Shown one piece after another: positions 32,247-43,825 of a stretch of 64,000 nucleotides of DNA. The notes beneath the pieces are model-generated. The model made no database searches. It had not been told where the DNA came from and worked only from the letters and a program-made list of their open reading frames with translations. The position numbers and the translations under genes are program-made. The stretch's first letter is position 1. Each line of letters starts with the position of its first letter. This DNA is from Sophora flavescens (lineage: Eukaryota > Streptophyta > Magnoliopsida > Fabales > Fabaceae): assembly GCA_030762895.1 (NCBI GenBank), contig CM061069.1, forward strand, positions 8,928,805-8,992,804. The letters run 5' to 3'.

Positions 32247-33430
32247 CACCAATCCCAAGGTTAAATGACTTATTGGATGAGTTACGTGGGTCTTGCATAT
32301 TTGCAAAAATTTACCTAAGAATTGGCTATCATCAAATAGGGATAAAGGAGGGGATGAATGGAAAATCGTTTTTAAAACCTAGTATGGACTGTATGAATGG
32401 TTTGTGATGCCCTTTGGAGTCACTAATGCACCAAGCACATTCATGAGGCTCATGACCCATGTCCTTAGAGACTTCCTTGGTAAATTTGTGGTTGTCTATT
32501 TTGATGATATCTATAGCAAAACACTTGATGAACATCTTGAGCATTTAAAGTATGTTCTGTTAGTACTAAGAACGGAAAAACTTTTTACAAACCTTGAAAA
32601 ATGTACATTTTGCACCACCAAATTGATATTTTTGGGCTATGTTGTTAGTGCACAAGGTGTGCAAGTGGATGAAGAGAAAATTAAGGCCATCCAAAGTTGG
32701 CCAACGCCCAAAAATGTTGGAGATGTTAGGAGTTTCAACGGATTGGCAAGTTTTTATAGAATATTTGTCAAAGAATTTAGCACTTTGGCAAGTCCTCTAA
32801 ATGAGGTTTTAAAGAAAAATGTGTCTTTCAAATAGGGGTAATATCAAGTAAAATCCATCAACATACTCAAAGAAAAAAATTAACCAATGCACCAATTCCC
32901 GCGTTTTGTAAAATCATTTAAGATAGAGTACGATACTTCTAATGTAGGCATCGGGGCCATCTTACTCCAATAAGGACACCCCATTGCATACTTTAGTGAG
33001 AAACTTTTTGGAGCACATTTGAACTATTCAACTTATGATAAAGAACTTTATGCCCTAGTAAGGAGTCTCAAAGTTTGGCAACACTATCTCTTGCCATAGG
33101 AATTTGTGATCCATTGTGATCATGAATCATTGAAACATTTAAAAGGGCAAGGAAAATCAAACAAGAGACATGCCAAATGGATGGGATTCATAGAACAATT
33201 GCCTTTTGTGATTAAACATAAACAAGGCAAAAGCAATGTTGTGGCCGATGCACTTTCACGTAGATATGCCTTACTTTCAAGTCTTGAAACTAAACTTCTT
33301 GGGTTTAATCACATAAAGGAATTGTATTTAAACAATTGGGACTTCTTTATAATTTACACTCAAATAGGGTCCATGGCACATAAAGGATAAATGATTTTAC
33401 ATAAATGAAGGGATTCTTATAAAAGATAAG
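32247..33430 (+). pseudogene. Chromovirus fragment D: RT and RNase H (pseudogene)
   Basis: A different Ty3 lineage from Athila. RT begins mid-domain (PIPRLNDLLDEL) with MPFGVTNAPSTFMRLM, VVYFDDI, LEKCTFC, LGYVVSAQGVQVDEEKI and RSFNGLASFYR. RNase H is shown by IHCDHESLKHL and KQGKSNVVADALSRR. Two codons after YFDDI appear lost. TAG/TAA at 32833, near 32970 and near 33098, and frameshifts, inactivate it. The left end abuts the C LTR. It is interrupted at 33430 by element E and resumes at 42872. Confidence 0.85.
33426..33430. repeat. Target-site duplication of element E (left copy)
   Basis: ATAAG, matching 42867-42871. D's reading frame continues across the insertion. Confidence 0.85.
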
Positions 33431-34784
33431 TGTTGCGCTAAAATTTCACATAAGGGCAGGTGCACCCTATCGCAAAAGTAATATAGGAGTATTTGGGACT
33501 CCAAGTATCGAACCCACAGGGATTGGTGACAATTATTAGATTAATTACTTCCTTATGTTATCCAGACAATAAAGTTCAGTTTGTAATAAAATAATTAAAA
33601 ACAAGAAGATGGTAGAAACCAAGAAAGACAAAGAATCACAAGCTAAGGTTCAATTATGGAAAGCCTTGGGTGCTTGGTTTCACTTATGTCACTACCTAAG
33701 ATATTACCCAATTTCTCAATGATATGTGTTCCTTATTGATTGCCGATCACTTAATCAAAAACTATTAATACCCAATGGTCATGCAATATTAATATTATTT
33801 CCCTTAATCAGTTACCCCCAATGGTCATGCAAGGCAAACAATTAAAAGAAGCACAAAAAACTAGCAAGTTTGTTAATTCAATAACTGGTTGAAAACAAGG
33901 GATTGCGCTTGGTCCATGCAACCCCAAATCCGGTTAATCCTAGAGCTCCGTTAACTAATTGTGTTACAGTCGCCAGTCAATTAATTAACTTGATAAAGGA
34001 TGATCAAGCCTTTTAGAAATTTAAACACAAGGATAAAACCAACCAATTAAGAGAACACAATCAAATTAAAACTGGGAAAATATCAACGGTATCGAGACAT
34101 AAGATCCACCATACCCTAGGTATGGGTTTAGCTACGCATAGTCATAAAGATCACTATACCAATAAAAAACATATAACAATCCATAAAAGAGAATCAGAAA
34201 AACTAAAACCCGAAACACCCTTTTGATGCAAAGCAGTCTTCGAATCAATTGGGAGACGGTCCTTCGCTTGACGACTATGTCTCTCTCTGTGTGTAACCAG
34301 CCTCCTGAATCTGTGCCCAGTCACTTCCTTTTATTTCCAAATACGAAAACCTAAAAGATTGGGCTCCTGAGCATGGTCGTGCTTAATGAAAACTGCGTCA
34401 AACCGTGCTAAAAGCGAGAAAGTTAGCAGGGCCTTGCTAATGAGCACGGTCGTGCTCACATTGAGCATGGCCTTGCTCAAAAATCAACGTCAACTCCATC
34501 AAACAAGCAAGGCCTTGCTAATTAGCAAGGGGTCTGTTGATGAGCACGACCGTGCTTAATGGTGAGCACGGCTGTGCTCCTTTGATAACTTCAGAACACA
34601 GGTTTTTTTCTAAAACAACCTTCCAGATTTATTCATTTTTCACCAAATTTGATGATCTCCTGCCATGATGGTTTATCCTACAATAATCATGGGAAATTGG
34701 GTGAGTATCCATAATAATTTCCAAATAAACAATAAATTACACCCAATTTCCCAACAATAAAGTATACAAAATGACAGTTTATCA
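33431..34784 (-). mobile_element. 3' LTR of element E
   Basis: 1354 bp, plus strand TGTTGCGCTAAAATTTC...GACAGTTTATCA. At 34369-34585 it has GAGCACGG(C/T)CGTGCTC and AGCAAGGCCTTGCT near-palindromes. These are a different sequence from the A and B repeats but of the same design, on a shared CACGGCCGTG core. Confidence 0.9.
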
Positions 34785-34821
34785 ACCTCCCCACACTTAA
34801 GGATTGCTTGTCGTCAAGAAA
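34785..34821 (-). other. 3' polypurine tract and stem-loop of element E
   Basis: On the minus strand: TTTCTTG-ACGA-CAAGCAA (7-bp stem with one mismatch, plus-strand 34804-34821), three bases, then TTAAGTGTGGGGAGGT against the LTR. Confidence 0.78.
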
Positions 34822-36364
34822 TAATCCTGGTCTAAAATAAATCTGAGAAAATCAAAGAACGAACCATCAAGGGACCCTAAATCTTCAACAAGCAATGACA
34901 GATAAATTAACCTCAAATTTTTTATGGGAAAAATCAAGAGATTGCCCAATTAGAGGCTTAGGTTCCCTGAAATCAAACTTCTCAATGAATAAGGGGGTCA
35001 CTCTTCTCACAACTCTCAAAGTGCATACGGATAAAGACAATTATCACTCATGTTTTAATAAGAAAGCACATTACCGTAAGCTTGTTTATAGACCAAATCT
35101 CCACTATACAGTTTACATGCATCTAGGATCTTTCATGGGTTGTAACGTGGCCGTGGGAATGCTGTCAAGTAGGAAAAAGAAGGAAACGGGATATACAAAG
35201 GGCTAAAAGAAATCAAGAATTAAGTAAATAACCCTTAGAGCATAAATAGATCATTATAAATGAATTACAGAATAACATCAATCATCCATTCTAACGAATT
35301 CCCCATTTTACAATACTTTTCCTTTCTTCTTTTTTTTCTTTCTTCCTCCTTTTATTTTTTTTAATTTTTCAATTCAATTCACACACATTTCCAATCCTTT
35401 CTATTTTTTTTCATAACATTTTTATTTCTTCAAAAAAAGAAGAGAAAAATTCCCAACTTCACTTTACCACCATAAATAAACAATATCTCATGAATACAAT
35501 CCACATCTAATTACTCCATTTATGTTTCCATGAGGTTACCACCAAACAAATTTGAATGTATACTTGGGTACCAAGGAAAAGCATTTTTACTTGAGGCTCA
35601 AAATGGACAACTAATGGACATGGCAAAATAAAACATCTCAAGGCCGGAAAAATACCTAAAATTGCCTCAATCATATTCCAACATGTATGCAAATCAAATT
35701 CGTCTTGAAATGGTCACAAACAAGTTCTAGAATGCACAAACATGTGGAACATCACTCAAACAAAGAGAGGGGTGAATATTCATGATTTAGTAAATACCCC
35801 TATAATGGTTCAAGTCTCACATTNAGTAGCTCAATTCAATGAAAAGCAATCAAACAAGGAACCTCATGCTAATTTTCACTTTCAAATGGTAATCCCAATT
35901 CAATTTTTTTGGTCATATGTTTGTCAAACCAATAAAAGATTTTAAATTGGGTCCCCTAATGATATAGATGTCTAATTTTCTAACTAAAAATGAGGCACAT
36001 AATCATCACCCAAAAACATAATGCAATCATCACAATCAACTAAGTGCATATGATGAGATAAATCAAGTGAAACTATGTGCACCTAGTAAGGAAGAATTAA
36101 ATTTCCCTCCCCACACTTAAAATCTAGCATTGTCCCCAATGCAGAGGAATAAACGCACAAGAAATTTCCCCTCCCCACACTTAGAATCTAGCATTGTCCC
36201 CAATGCAAAGAAATAAAAGTACAAGTAAGGAATAAAGATAATTAAGTAAGCTAGAAAGAAAGAGATAGAGAAGTAATCTTCCGATAAAAGTTGTCATGAC
36301 CAAATATTCATTTTTAATACAATAGCATAGCAGCTTGTGTAAAAAAATGAATAAAAGAAAATAA
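34822..36364 (-). other. Non-coding 3' region of element E
   Basis: AT-rich with homopolymer runs. The 103-codon plus frame at 34895-35206 lies antisense to the element and resembles nothing known. There is one ambiguous base at 35824. Confidence 0.65.
36104..36206 (-). repeat. Duplicated internal stem-loop/PPT-like module of element E
   Basis: Two ~63-bp-spaced copies. In element sense each reads GCATTG-GGGA-CAATGC (plus-strand stems 36127-36142 and 36191-36206), eight bases, then TAAGTGTGGGGAGGG, almost the same as the 3' PPT. Equivalent to the A internal module, with the outer stem pair changed from A-T to G-C. Confidence 0.75.
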
Positions 36365-36965
36365 CTATGGAGGAGGACCAAAATGACGCTGCATCATCTG
36401 GATAATAGTCGCCAACTGCTCGTCCCACGCATCCATCCGCCGATAAATGCCTTGGATCCGCGTCTCTTGAACATCCAAATGATCATAGACATCTAACTCA
36501 AGGCTGTCTAAATGAAAAATAAGACCATCCAAGGCTACCTATGGTGGTGGTGGAGCAGGCTGGTCATCTATGTGAGAATCTACGCATAGGACCTGCTCCT
36601 GGAATTCTGCGACAAGCTCCTCCTATGGGTGCTCATCCGGGACCGCAACTGCAGGCTCCTCCCGAGCAACATCTGCATTGGCAACGTGAAGCTCCCCTCA
36701 TCAATCACGCATCAATACACCAATGGAGGTCAACATCCTCTCATCAATGGTGAGCATGGCACACATCTGGTGTGCACGACGATCAATAATGCCCAAGTTA
36801 CGCGCGATTATGCAGAAGGATCCAACTAAGATGTATCCATTCTGCCCCTCCTTCTGGAGAAAAATATGGCCAGCATTCGACGGCCGACCCTGAACCATAC
36901 AACAGAGGATAAACAGATCTGGCCTCGAAACCACGCCCTGAGGAGAGTAGCGTCATGTGATGGAG
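36365..36965 (-). pseudogene. Element E env-position ORF remnant
   Basis: On the minus strand, about 36701-36934 reads RPDLFILCCMVQGRPSNAGH...IARNLGII, and about 36365-36540 reads DVQETRIQGIYRRMDAWDEQLATIIQMMQ. These match in style the C-terminal half of the Athila third ORF also seen in C. The N-terminal half is missing. The join to integrase at about 36965 is a deletion. Confidence 0.6.
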
Positions 36966-37815
36966 TGGGCCAGTCAGCGGTGAATCACATCAAATAATTC
37001 ACAAACCAAAATATTATTTAGAGGCATATCATGTTTAATAGAAATATTCCTACTGCTTTGGCACTTATCACAAGACTTCACAAAATTGTATGCATCCTTA
37101 AAAAGAGTAGGCCAATAAAAACCACATTGAAGGACTTTTTAAGCTGTCTTAGTTGGGCAAATGGCCGCCAACCTCCCTAGAATGACATTGCTCTAAAATA
37201 GCATGTGTCTTAACCTCAGGAATGCATCTCCTAATAATTTTATGACCACATACCTTAAACAGATAAGGCTCTTCCCACAAATAATACTTAACATCATAAA
37301 GAAATTTCTTACGCTGAGCATATAAAATGTTAGGGGGAAGTTTATTACCAGCCTTGTAGTTGACAAAATATACATACCGGGGAGTTTGGAAATTGAGAAT
37401 AATTTCTCATCAGGAAAGGTCTCCTTTATGGCATCTTCAATTTGTGGTATGATAGAAGCATCCACCCTTGAAAGATGGTCCGCCACTGAACTCTCCACAC
37501 CTCGCTTGTCTCTAATCTCCACATCAAACTCTTGTAACAATAGCACCGATCTAATCAATCTTGGTTTGGCAAGCAAATGTCTAATAGCAGAATGATCAGT
37601 GTAAACAACAACCTTAGACACAACTAAATAAGGACGAAATTTATCAAAACCAAAACTACTGCCAAAGAACTCTTTTCTCGTAGCGGTATAATTTTTTGTG
37701 CTTCATCAATAGTCATCTTGGCATAGTAAATGGTTTGAAAAATTGTATCCTTACGTTGGCCCAAAATAAAAACTACCGCCATATCACTAGCATCACACAT
37801 AAGCTCAAATGGCAA
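36966..37815 (-). pseudogene. Element E RNase H and integrase N-terminus (pseudogene)
   Basis: RNase H: MPFELMCDASDMAVVFILGQRK (37815-37740) and VYTDHSAIRHLL, FDVEIRDKRG, VADHLSRVD (37621-37460). Integrase: the HHCC region ends with KSCDKCQSS (about 37055), then ELFDV, after which the catalytic core is deleted. Frame breaks at about 37625 and 37190. Confidence 0.82.
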
Positions 37816-37818
37816 AGA

Positions 37819-38893
37819 TCAATTAGGAACAACAACAACAAAAGCATCAATCACTTTAGGCTTCAAAATTTTAAAGGCTTCCAAGCAAGCATTAGAAAAT
37901 TCAAATGGAGCATCTTTAAGCAAAAGATTAGAAAGAGGTTTTGTAATTTTTGAAAAATCCTTAATAAACCTCCTATAAAAACCAGCATGCCCCAAAAAAC
38001 TTCTAATGGCCTTAACAGAGTTAGGAGGAGGCAATTTGGCAATTACCTCAACCTTTGTAGGGTCAACCTCAATACCCTTATGAGAAACTTTATGCCCCAA
38101 AACTATGCAGTCAGTTACCATGAATTGGCATTTTTCCCAATTAAGAACCAAACTGGTGTCTTTACACCTTTTCAAAACCACCCCCAAATTATGCAAACAA
38201 TTATCAAATGAGGTGTCATAAACAGAAAAATCATCCATGAATATTTCAACGCAATCCTCTAATATATAAGAAAATATGGCCATCATGCATCTTTGAAAGG
38301 TGGCAGGTGCATTCCACAAACAAAAAGGCAACCGTCTATATGCAAAAGTACCATATGGGTAAGTAAAAGTAGTCTTCTCTTGATCTTCAAAAGCCACAGG
38401 TATTTGCATATATCCAGAGTACCCATCCAAGAAGCAATAAAATTCACGACCAAATAAATTTTCAAGCTTTTGGTCAATAAAGGGAAGGGGGAAGTGGTCT
38501 TTCCTAGTGGCCTCATTTAATTTTCTATAATCAATATACATACGCCACCCTGTTACCTCCCTAACAGCTATCAATTCCTTCTTGTCATTCTCCATGACAG
38601 TAGTTCCTCCTTTTTTAGGGACAACCTGAACATGACTCACTCAAGGACTATCAGAAATAGGATAAATAATACCCGCATCAAGCAACTTAAATACCTCTTT
38701 TTTTTACCACTTCCTTCAAATTTGGTTTGAGCCTTCTTTGAGGTTGCACCTTGGGTCTGTGCTCCATCTCCATATGCATCCGGTGGGTACAAATTGAGGG
38801 ACTAATACCCTTGATATCGTCAATGGTCCACCCAAAGGCCTCCTTATTATTTCTCAAAACATGCAAGATTTTCTCCTCCATAGAACCTGGCAA
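37819..38893 (-). pseudogene. Element E reverse transcriptase (pseudogene)
   Basis: A 273-codon open frame (38640-37819) with YRKLNEATRKDHFPLPFIDQ, YCFLDGYSGYMQI, NAPATFQRCM, IFMDDFSVY (catalytic DD), NWEKCQFMV and RSFLGHAGFYRRFIKDFSK. An upstream segment (38893-38687, GWTIDDIKGISPSICTHRM) precedes it in another frame. A changed residue is visible (LPFCLWN where Athila has MPFGLCN). It is the best-preserved domain of E. Confidence 0.9.
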
Positions 38894-40157
38894 AGATGAA
38901 GAAATTATTACTGGTAATGAAGAAGGAGGAGATAAAAAAACATATTTAAGATTGGAGCGAAGAGGTTTAGGATCAAGTTATGGGGGTTCTTCAATTGATA
39001 ATTTTGGCTTTTGTGAACCACGTCCCTCAAGAACTTCGAATTGCTTAGTCCTTCTCCATTTTTCTTGGGTATCCCTGCCTCCAATGCCATTATTATCTCA
39101 TCTATCAATTCCTCAGAATCGACAAGGTCATTATACATTAAATTATGATAACTATAGTATATATTTTTTTGATTCTCACCAATTACTGCATTTATTCGAC
39201 TGAACCACAAACCGCGAAAATCTCAAAAGTTAAAATTCTCTCAAGGGTATCCTCAATCAATTGCTGCTGAGAATGAGAATATATTAGTGCATAAGTATTA
39301 TCCAAGGCAATTATAAAATTACATGAATTAAAAGTGGGAGGAAGTTTCAAAGAATAAAAAACTTAAAAAACCACTACTTCGTCATTTAGCCTTAAAGTGA
39401 GTTTCCCGTGTGCACAACAATGATGGTCCTACTAGTGGCCAAAAATGGCCTTCCCAAAATTATCGGAACCTCTTTATCTTCCTCCATATCCAGTACTATA
39501 AAATCAGCCGGGAAGATAAACTTGTCAACCTTGACAAGAACATCCTCCACAATACCTCTCGGATAGGTAATGGACCCATCTGCAAGCTGTAATGAAACAG
39601 TAGTGAGCTTTGGCTCATGCATACCTAACTCATGAAAATAGACAAAGAGGCATCAAGTTAATACTTGCACCTAAATCACATAAATCCTTTTCAAAATAAG
39701 AAGTACCAATAGAACAAGGAATAATGAAACTCCCTGGATCTTTTAGTTCAGGTGGAAACTTCTTGAGGAGGATAGCAGAACATTCCTCATTAAGCCTCAC
39801 GGTAGCAAACTCTCCCAATCTCTTTTTATTGCCCAAAATCTCCTTAAGGGATTTAGCATATTTAGGCATTTGAGAAATGGCCTCCACAAATGGGATATTA
39901 ATATGGAGTTGCTTCAACATATCCAAGAATCTAGTGAATTGGGGGTCTTGTTGACTAAACCTTTGAGGAAAAGGAATGGTTTGCTTGGGAGATGGCACAA
40001 GAACTTCCTTTACTAGATCTTTCCCAGTTACCTCATCCTTTGGGCTCCCTTCAGTAGAAACCTCCTTGGTTTTTGACTTATTCCCTTCTTCATGAGGGAT
40101 CTTTATATTTTTCCCACTTCTAAGGGTGATCACCTTAGCAGGCTCGTTTGGATTCAT
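38894..40157 (-). pseudogene. Element E protease region and linkers (pseudogene)
   Basis: 40157-39630 contains the LRSGKNI boundary motif, the NIPFVEAISQMPKYAK segment and protease CDLGASINLMPL. It then shifts frame into 39622-39392 with LQLADGSITYPRGIVEDVLVKVDKFIFPADF and ILGRPFLATS. 38894-39391 is the diverged protease-RT linker with several stops. Confidence 0.85.
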
Positions 40158-40324
40158 CTCTGGTTGACTAGGCAGTGTCCCTTTTTCTCTTTATGTCATT
40201 AATGTTACCAAAGTAGACATCTGATTCTCCAAAATATTGAACCTCTCATCAGATTTCTCCATGTGTTTCATCAAAGTATCATAGAGATTAGGCCTGCTTT
40301 CCTCTTGTCTCGGGCCTTTATTCT

Positions 40325-41366
40325 TCAAATGATGTGGTCTATAGAGAATATTCTGGTTCTGACTTCCATAGGAGAGACTTGGTTGCTCTTATAACTAGGA
40401 TTATAATGATTTGAATAAGGATCATTTTTACCCCAATTAGGATTACCCACATAATTTGCCTCTTCATCTGCCATAGAAAAAGGGTTGCCTGCTTGGCATT
40501 CTGTGCTCTCATGTCCCGTTATACCGCAAAGATCACAAAGAATAGGAGGTGCAATGGAAGCAGTTTGAGTCATTAACTGAGTTTGTGTCTGCATCATTGC
40601 TTTTATCTTTTTCGAAAGAGCCTCCAATTTATTTTCCAGTGCGGTATTAGCATCCACTTTGAAGACTACAGGTTGCCTCTTCTTCACATGCCTGTCACTG
40701 GATGTCCATTGGTAACTCGAAGTCATCTGTTCTATCAACTCATAAGATGCTTGTGACCTTTTACTCCATATACTACCTCCTGCTGCTGCATCAATCATAC
40801 TCTTATTTGATGAAGATAAGCCATTGTAAAATGCTTGGACTAATTGCCATACAAGAAAGCCATGATGGGGTCATTTCTTCAACAATTCTTGAAATTGCTC
40901 CCATGCCTCATCTAGAGATCCCAATTCTACCTGCACAAAAGAAGTTATGTCATTACGCAGTTTAGTAGATTTAGCAGGAGGAAAATACGTATCCATAAAT
41001 TTCAAAGTGAAACAATCGAAACCTAAAACCATCATTTGAGACACCATTATGTTTGATGGTATCACAAATTTCAAGAAAATCAGCAAGGTGATCATGGGGG
41101 TCTTCACTTGGAGACCCACGAAACTGAATTCCATATTACAACATTGAGATCAAGGCTGGCTTGATCTCAAAGTCACTGGCCTCAATGTTAGGCCTAGCAA
41201 TACTCCCTATAGCATTCGCAGTTTAAGGTCGAGCAAAATCCAACATCATCCTTTCATTCTCTTGAGCCATGGTTCTCCTTTCTCTAGCTTGCTTTCGATT
41301 TCTGCACGCAGTTCTCTCTATTTCAGGATTATACTGTAAGGTACGAGATTGAGAACGCGTTAGCAT
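40325..41366 (-). pseudogene. Element E gag (pseudogene)
   Basis: Starts at the ATG at 41366 (MLTRSQSRT, basic N terminus). Gag core pieces are at about 41134-40871, with an internal deletion of the LFPFSL-type helix. An AAAGGS segment (from 40798) follows, then the zinc knuckle CDLCGITGHESTEC (canonical CX2CX4HX4C, about 40530-40490). Stops at about 41225 and 40870 break it. Confidence 0.85.
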
Positions 41367-41465
41367 ACAATGAAGTAAATCAAAGAAAGCTGTAAAATAA
41401 ATAAAATGGCATCTAAATTAACTAGGATTTAATCTCGCTAATATTGTCAAAAACAATCCTTTGTA

Positions 41466-41480
41466 CCTGCAACGGCACCA
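41466..41480 (-). other. Degraded tRNA-Asp primer-binding site of element E
   Basis: The minus strand reads TGGTGCCGTTGCAGG, six bases inside the 5' LTR. It matches TGGCGCCGTTGCCGG except for C-to-T and C-to-A changes. Confidence 0.75.
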
Positions 41481-41486
41481 AAAACT

Positions 41487-42866
41487 TGTTACGCTAAAAC
41501 TGTACTTAAGGGAAAGTGCACTCTATCACAAAAGTATAATATAGGAGTATTTGGGACTCCAAGTATCGAACCCATAGGAATTGGTGACAATTACTTGATT
41601 AATTACTTCCTTATGTTATCTAGACAATCAAGTTCAGTTTGTAATAAAATAATTAAAAACAAGAAGATGGTAGAAACCAAGAAAGGCAAAGAATCACAAG
41701 CAAATGATCAATTATGGAAAGCCTAGTGTGCCTGGTTTTACTTACGTCACTACCGATGATATTACTCAATTTCTCAATGATATGTGTTCCTTATTGATTT
41801 CCAACCACTTACTCTAAAACTATTAATACCCAATGGTCATGCAATATTAATATTATTTCCATTTATCAGTTAACCCCAATGGTCATGCAAGGCAAATAGT
41901 TAAAAGAAGCATAAAAGCTGCAAGTTTGTTAATTCAATAACTGATTGAAAACAAGGGATTGCGCTTGGTCCACGCGACCCCAAATGTGGTTAATCCTAGA
42001 GTTCCGTTAACTAATTGAGGTACGATCGCCAGTCAATTAATTAACTTGATGAAGGATGATCAAGCCTTTTAGAAATTCAAACATAAGGATAAAACCAACG
42101 AATTAAGAGAACACTGAATCAATTTAAAATTGGGAAAATATCAACGGTATCAAGACATAAGATCTTCCATACCCTAGGTATGGGTTTAGCTACGCATAAT
42201 CATAATGATCACTATACAAATAAAAAACATAACAATCCATAAAAGATAATCAGAAAACTAAAACCGAAACACCCTTTGATGCAAAGCGGCCTTCAAATCA
42301 ATTGGGAGACGATCCTTCACTTGACGGCTCTATCTCTCTATGTGTGTAACCAGTCCCTGAATCTGTGCCCAACCACTTACTTTCATTTCCAAATAGGAAA
42401 ACCTAAGTGATTTGGCTCAGGAAACACGAGCCGACCGTGCTTAATGTTGAGCACGGCCGTGCTTAATGAAAACGGCATCAAACCGTGCTAAAAGTGAGAA
42501 ATTTAGCAGGGTCTTGCTAATGAGCACGGTCGTGCTCACATTGAGCACGATCTTTCTCAAAAATCGACGTAAACTCCAGCAAACAAGCAAGGCCTTGCTA
42601 ATCGCCAAAGGGTTCGCTGATGAGCACGCCGCTGTGCTTATTGGTGAGCACGCGTCATGCTCGTTTGATAACTTCATAACATAGCTTTTTTCTTCAAAAA
42701 CCTTCTAGATTTATTCCTTTTTCTCGAAATTTGATGATCTCTTGCCATGATGGTTTATCCTATAATAATCATGGAAAATTGGGTGAGTATCCACAATAAT
42801 TTCCAGATAAACAATAAATTACACCCAATTTCCCAACAATAAAGTATACAAAACGACAGTTTATCG
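41487..42866 (-). mobile_element. 5' LTR of element E
   Basis: 1380 bp, clearly diverged from the left LTR by many substitutions and small indels, so E is older than A or B. The GC-palindrome block is at 42418-42665, including GAGCACGGCCGTGCTT. Confidence 0.9.
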
Positions 42867-42871
42867 ATAAG
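42867..42871. repeat. Target-site duplication of element E (right copy)
   Basis: ATAAG, matching 33426-33430. Confidence 0.85.
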
Positions 42872-43160
42872 AGACTTTGTGTGCCAAGGTACTCTATTAG
42901 AGAGTTATTGGTAAGAGAAGCACTCAACGGGGACTAATGGGGCACTTCGTATTCAAAAGACTTTAGAGGTTTTGCATGAACATTTATTTTGGCCTAACAT
43001 GAAACTACAAGTACAAAAGATTTGTGAAAAATGCATTAGCGTGCTTAAAAGCAAAGTCAAAGAGTAAACCACATGGGTTGTACACTCCCTTACCTAGTCC
43101 TTCTTCTCCTGGGATTGACATTTCTATGGACTTTGTACTGGGGTTGCCAAGGAATAGGCG
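42872..43160 (+). pseudogene. Chromovirus fragment D: integrase part (pseudogene)
   Basis: Continues D after element E. The integrase zinc-binding region (LCVPRYSIRELLVREA) and HGLYTPLPSPSS...ISMDFVLGLPRNRR are recognisable, in shifted frames with several stops (for example TAA at about 42938). The catalytic core beyond DFVLGLPR is missing, and 43161 onward is different sequence. Confidence 0.8.
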
Positions 43161-43325
43161 AGTGAATGACTTGTTAAGTCATAATGCGTCCCGACTAGTC
43201 ATGCATCCGACTCACACTCCCCGTGCCCCTTGTGTGTTTTGATGAACTCAAACATTACGTAATTGATTTTACATTGAACCATATGAATATTGCTAACCAT
43301 CTACTTGAGTTGTGTAGCCAAAGCT
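43161..43325. other. Unassigned sequence before the gap
   Basis: 165 bp with no recognisable motif, ending at the scaffold gap. Confidence 0.5.
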
Positions 43326-43825
43326 NNNNNNNNNNNNNNNNNNNNNNNNNNNNNNNNNNNNNNNNNNNNNNNNNNNNNNNNNNNNNNNNNNNNNNNNNNN
43401 NNNNNNNNNNNNNNNNNNNNNNNNNNNNNNNNNNNNNNNNNNNNNNNNNNNNNNNNNNNNNNNNNNNNNNNNNNNNNNNNNNNNNNNNNNNNNNNNNNNN
43501 NNNNNNNNNNNNNNNNNNNNNNNNNNNNNNNNNNNNNNNNNNNNNNNNNNNNNNNNNNNNNNNNNNNNNNNNNNNNNNNNNNNNNNNNNNNNNNNNNNNN
43601 NNNNNNNNNNNNNNNNNNNNNNNNNNNNNNNNNNNNNNNNNNNNNNNNNNNNNNNNNNNNNNNNNNNNNNNNNNNNNNNNNNNNNNNNNNNNNNNNNNNN
43701 NNNNNNNNNNNNNNNNNNNNNNNNNNNNNNNNNNNNNNNNNNNNNNNNNNNNNNNNNNNNNNNNNNNNNNNNNNNNNNNNNNNNNNNNNNNNNNNNNNNN
43801 NNNNNNNNNNNNNNNNNNNNNNNNN
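43326..43825. other. Assembly gap, exactly 500 N
   Basis: A run of 500 Ns, a conventional placeholder size. True gap length is unknown. Long 'open frames' across it are artefacts. Confidence 0.99.

Larger units (their letters stand above)
33431..42866 (-). mobile_element. Athila-lineage LTR retrotransposon E (minus strand)
   Basis: A 9.4-kb element with LTRs at 33431-34784 (3') and 41487-42866 (5'), TGATAAACTG...AGCG(C/T)AACA in its own sense, TSD ATAAG, a PPT beside the left LTR and a degraded tRNA-Asp PBS beside the right one. It encodes gag, protease, RT, RNase H, an integrase fragment and an env-position ORF, all broken. The outer base of the 5' LTR (42866) is G where the other LTR has A. 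Confidence 0.9.

Noticed and set aside
34895..35206. 103-codon plus-strand ORF in element E
   Set aside because: Antisense to E in its non-coding 3' region, no recognisable motif.
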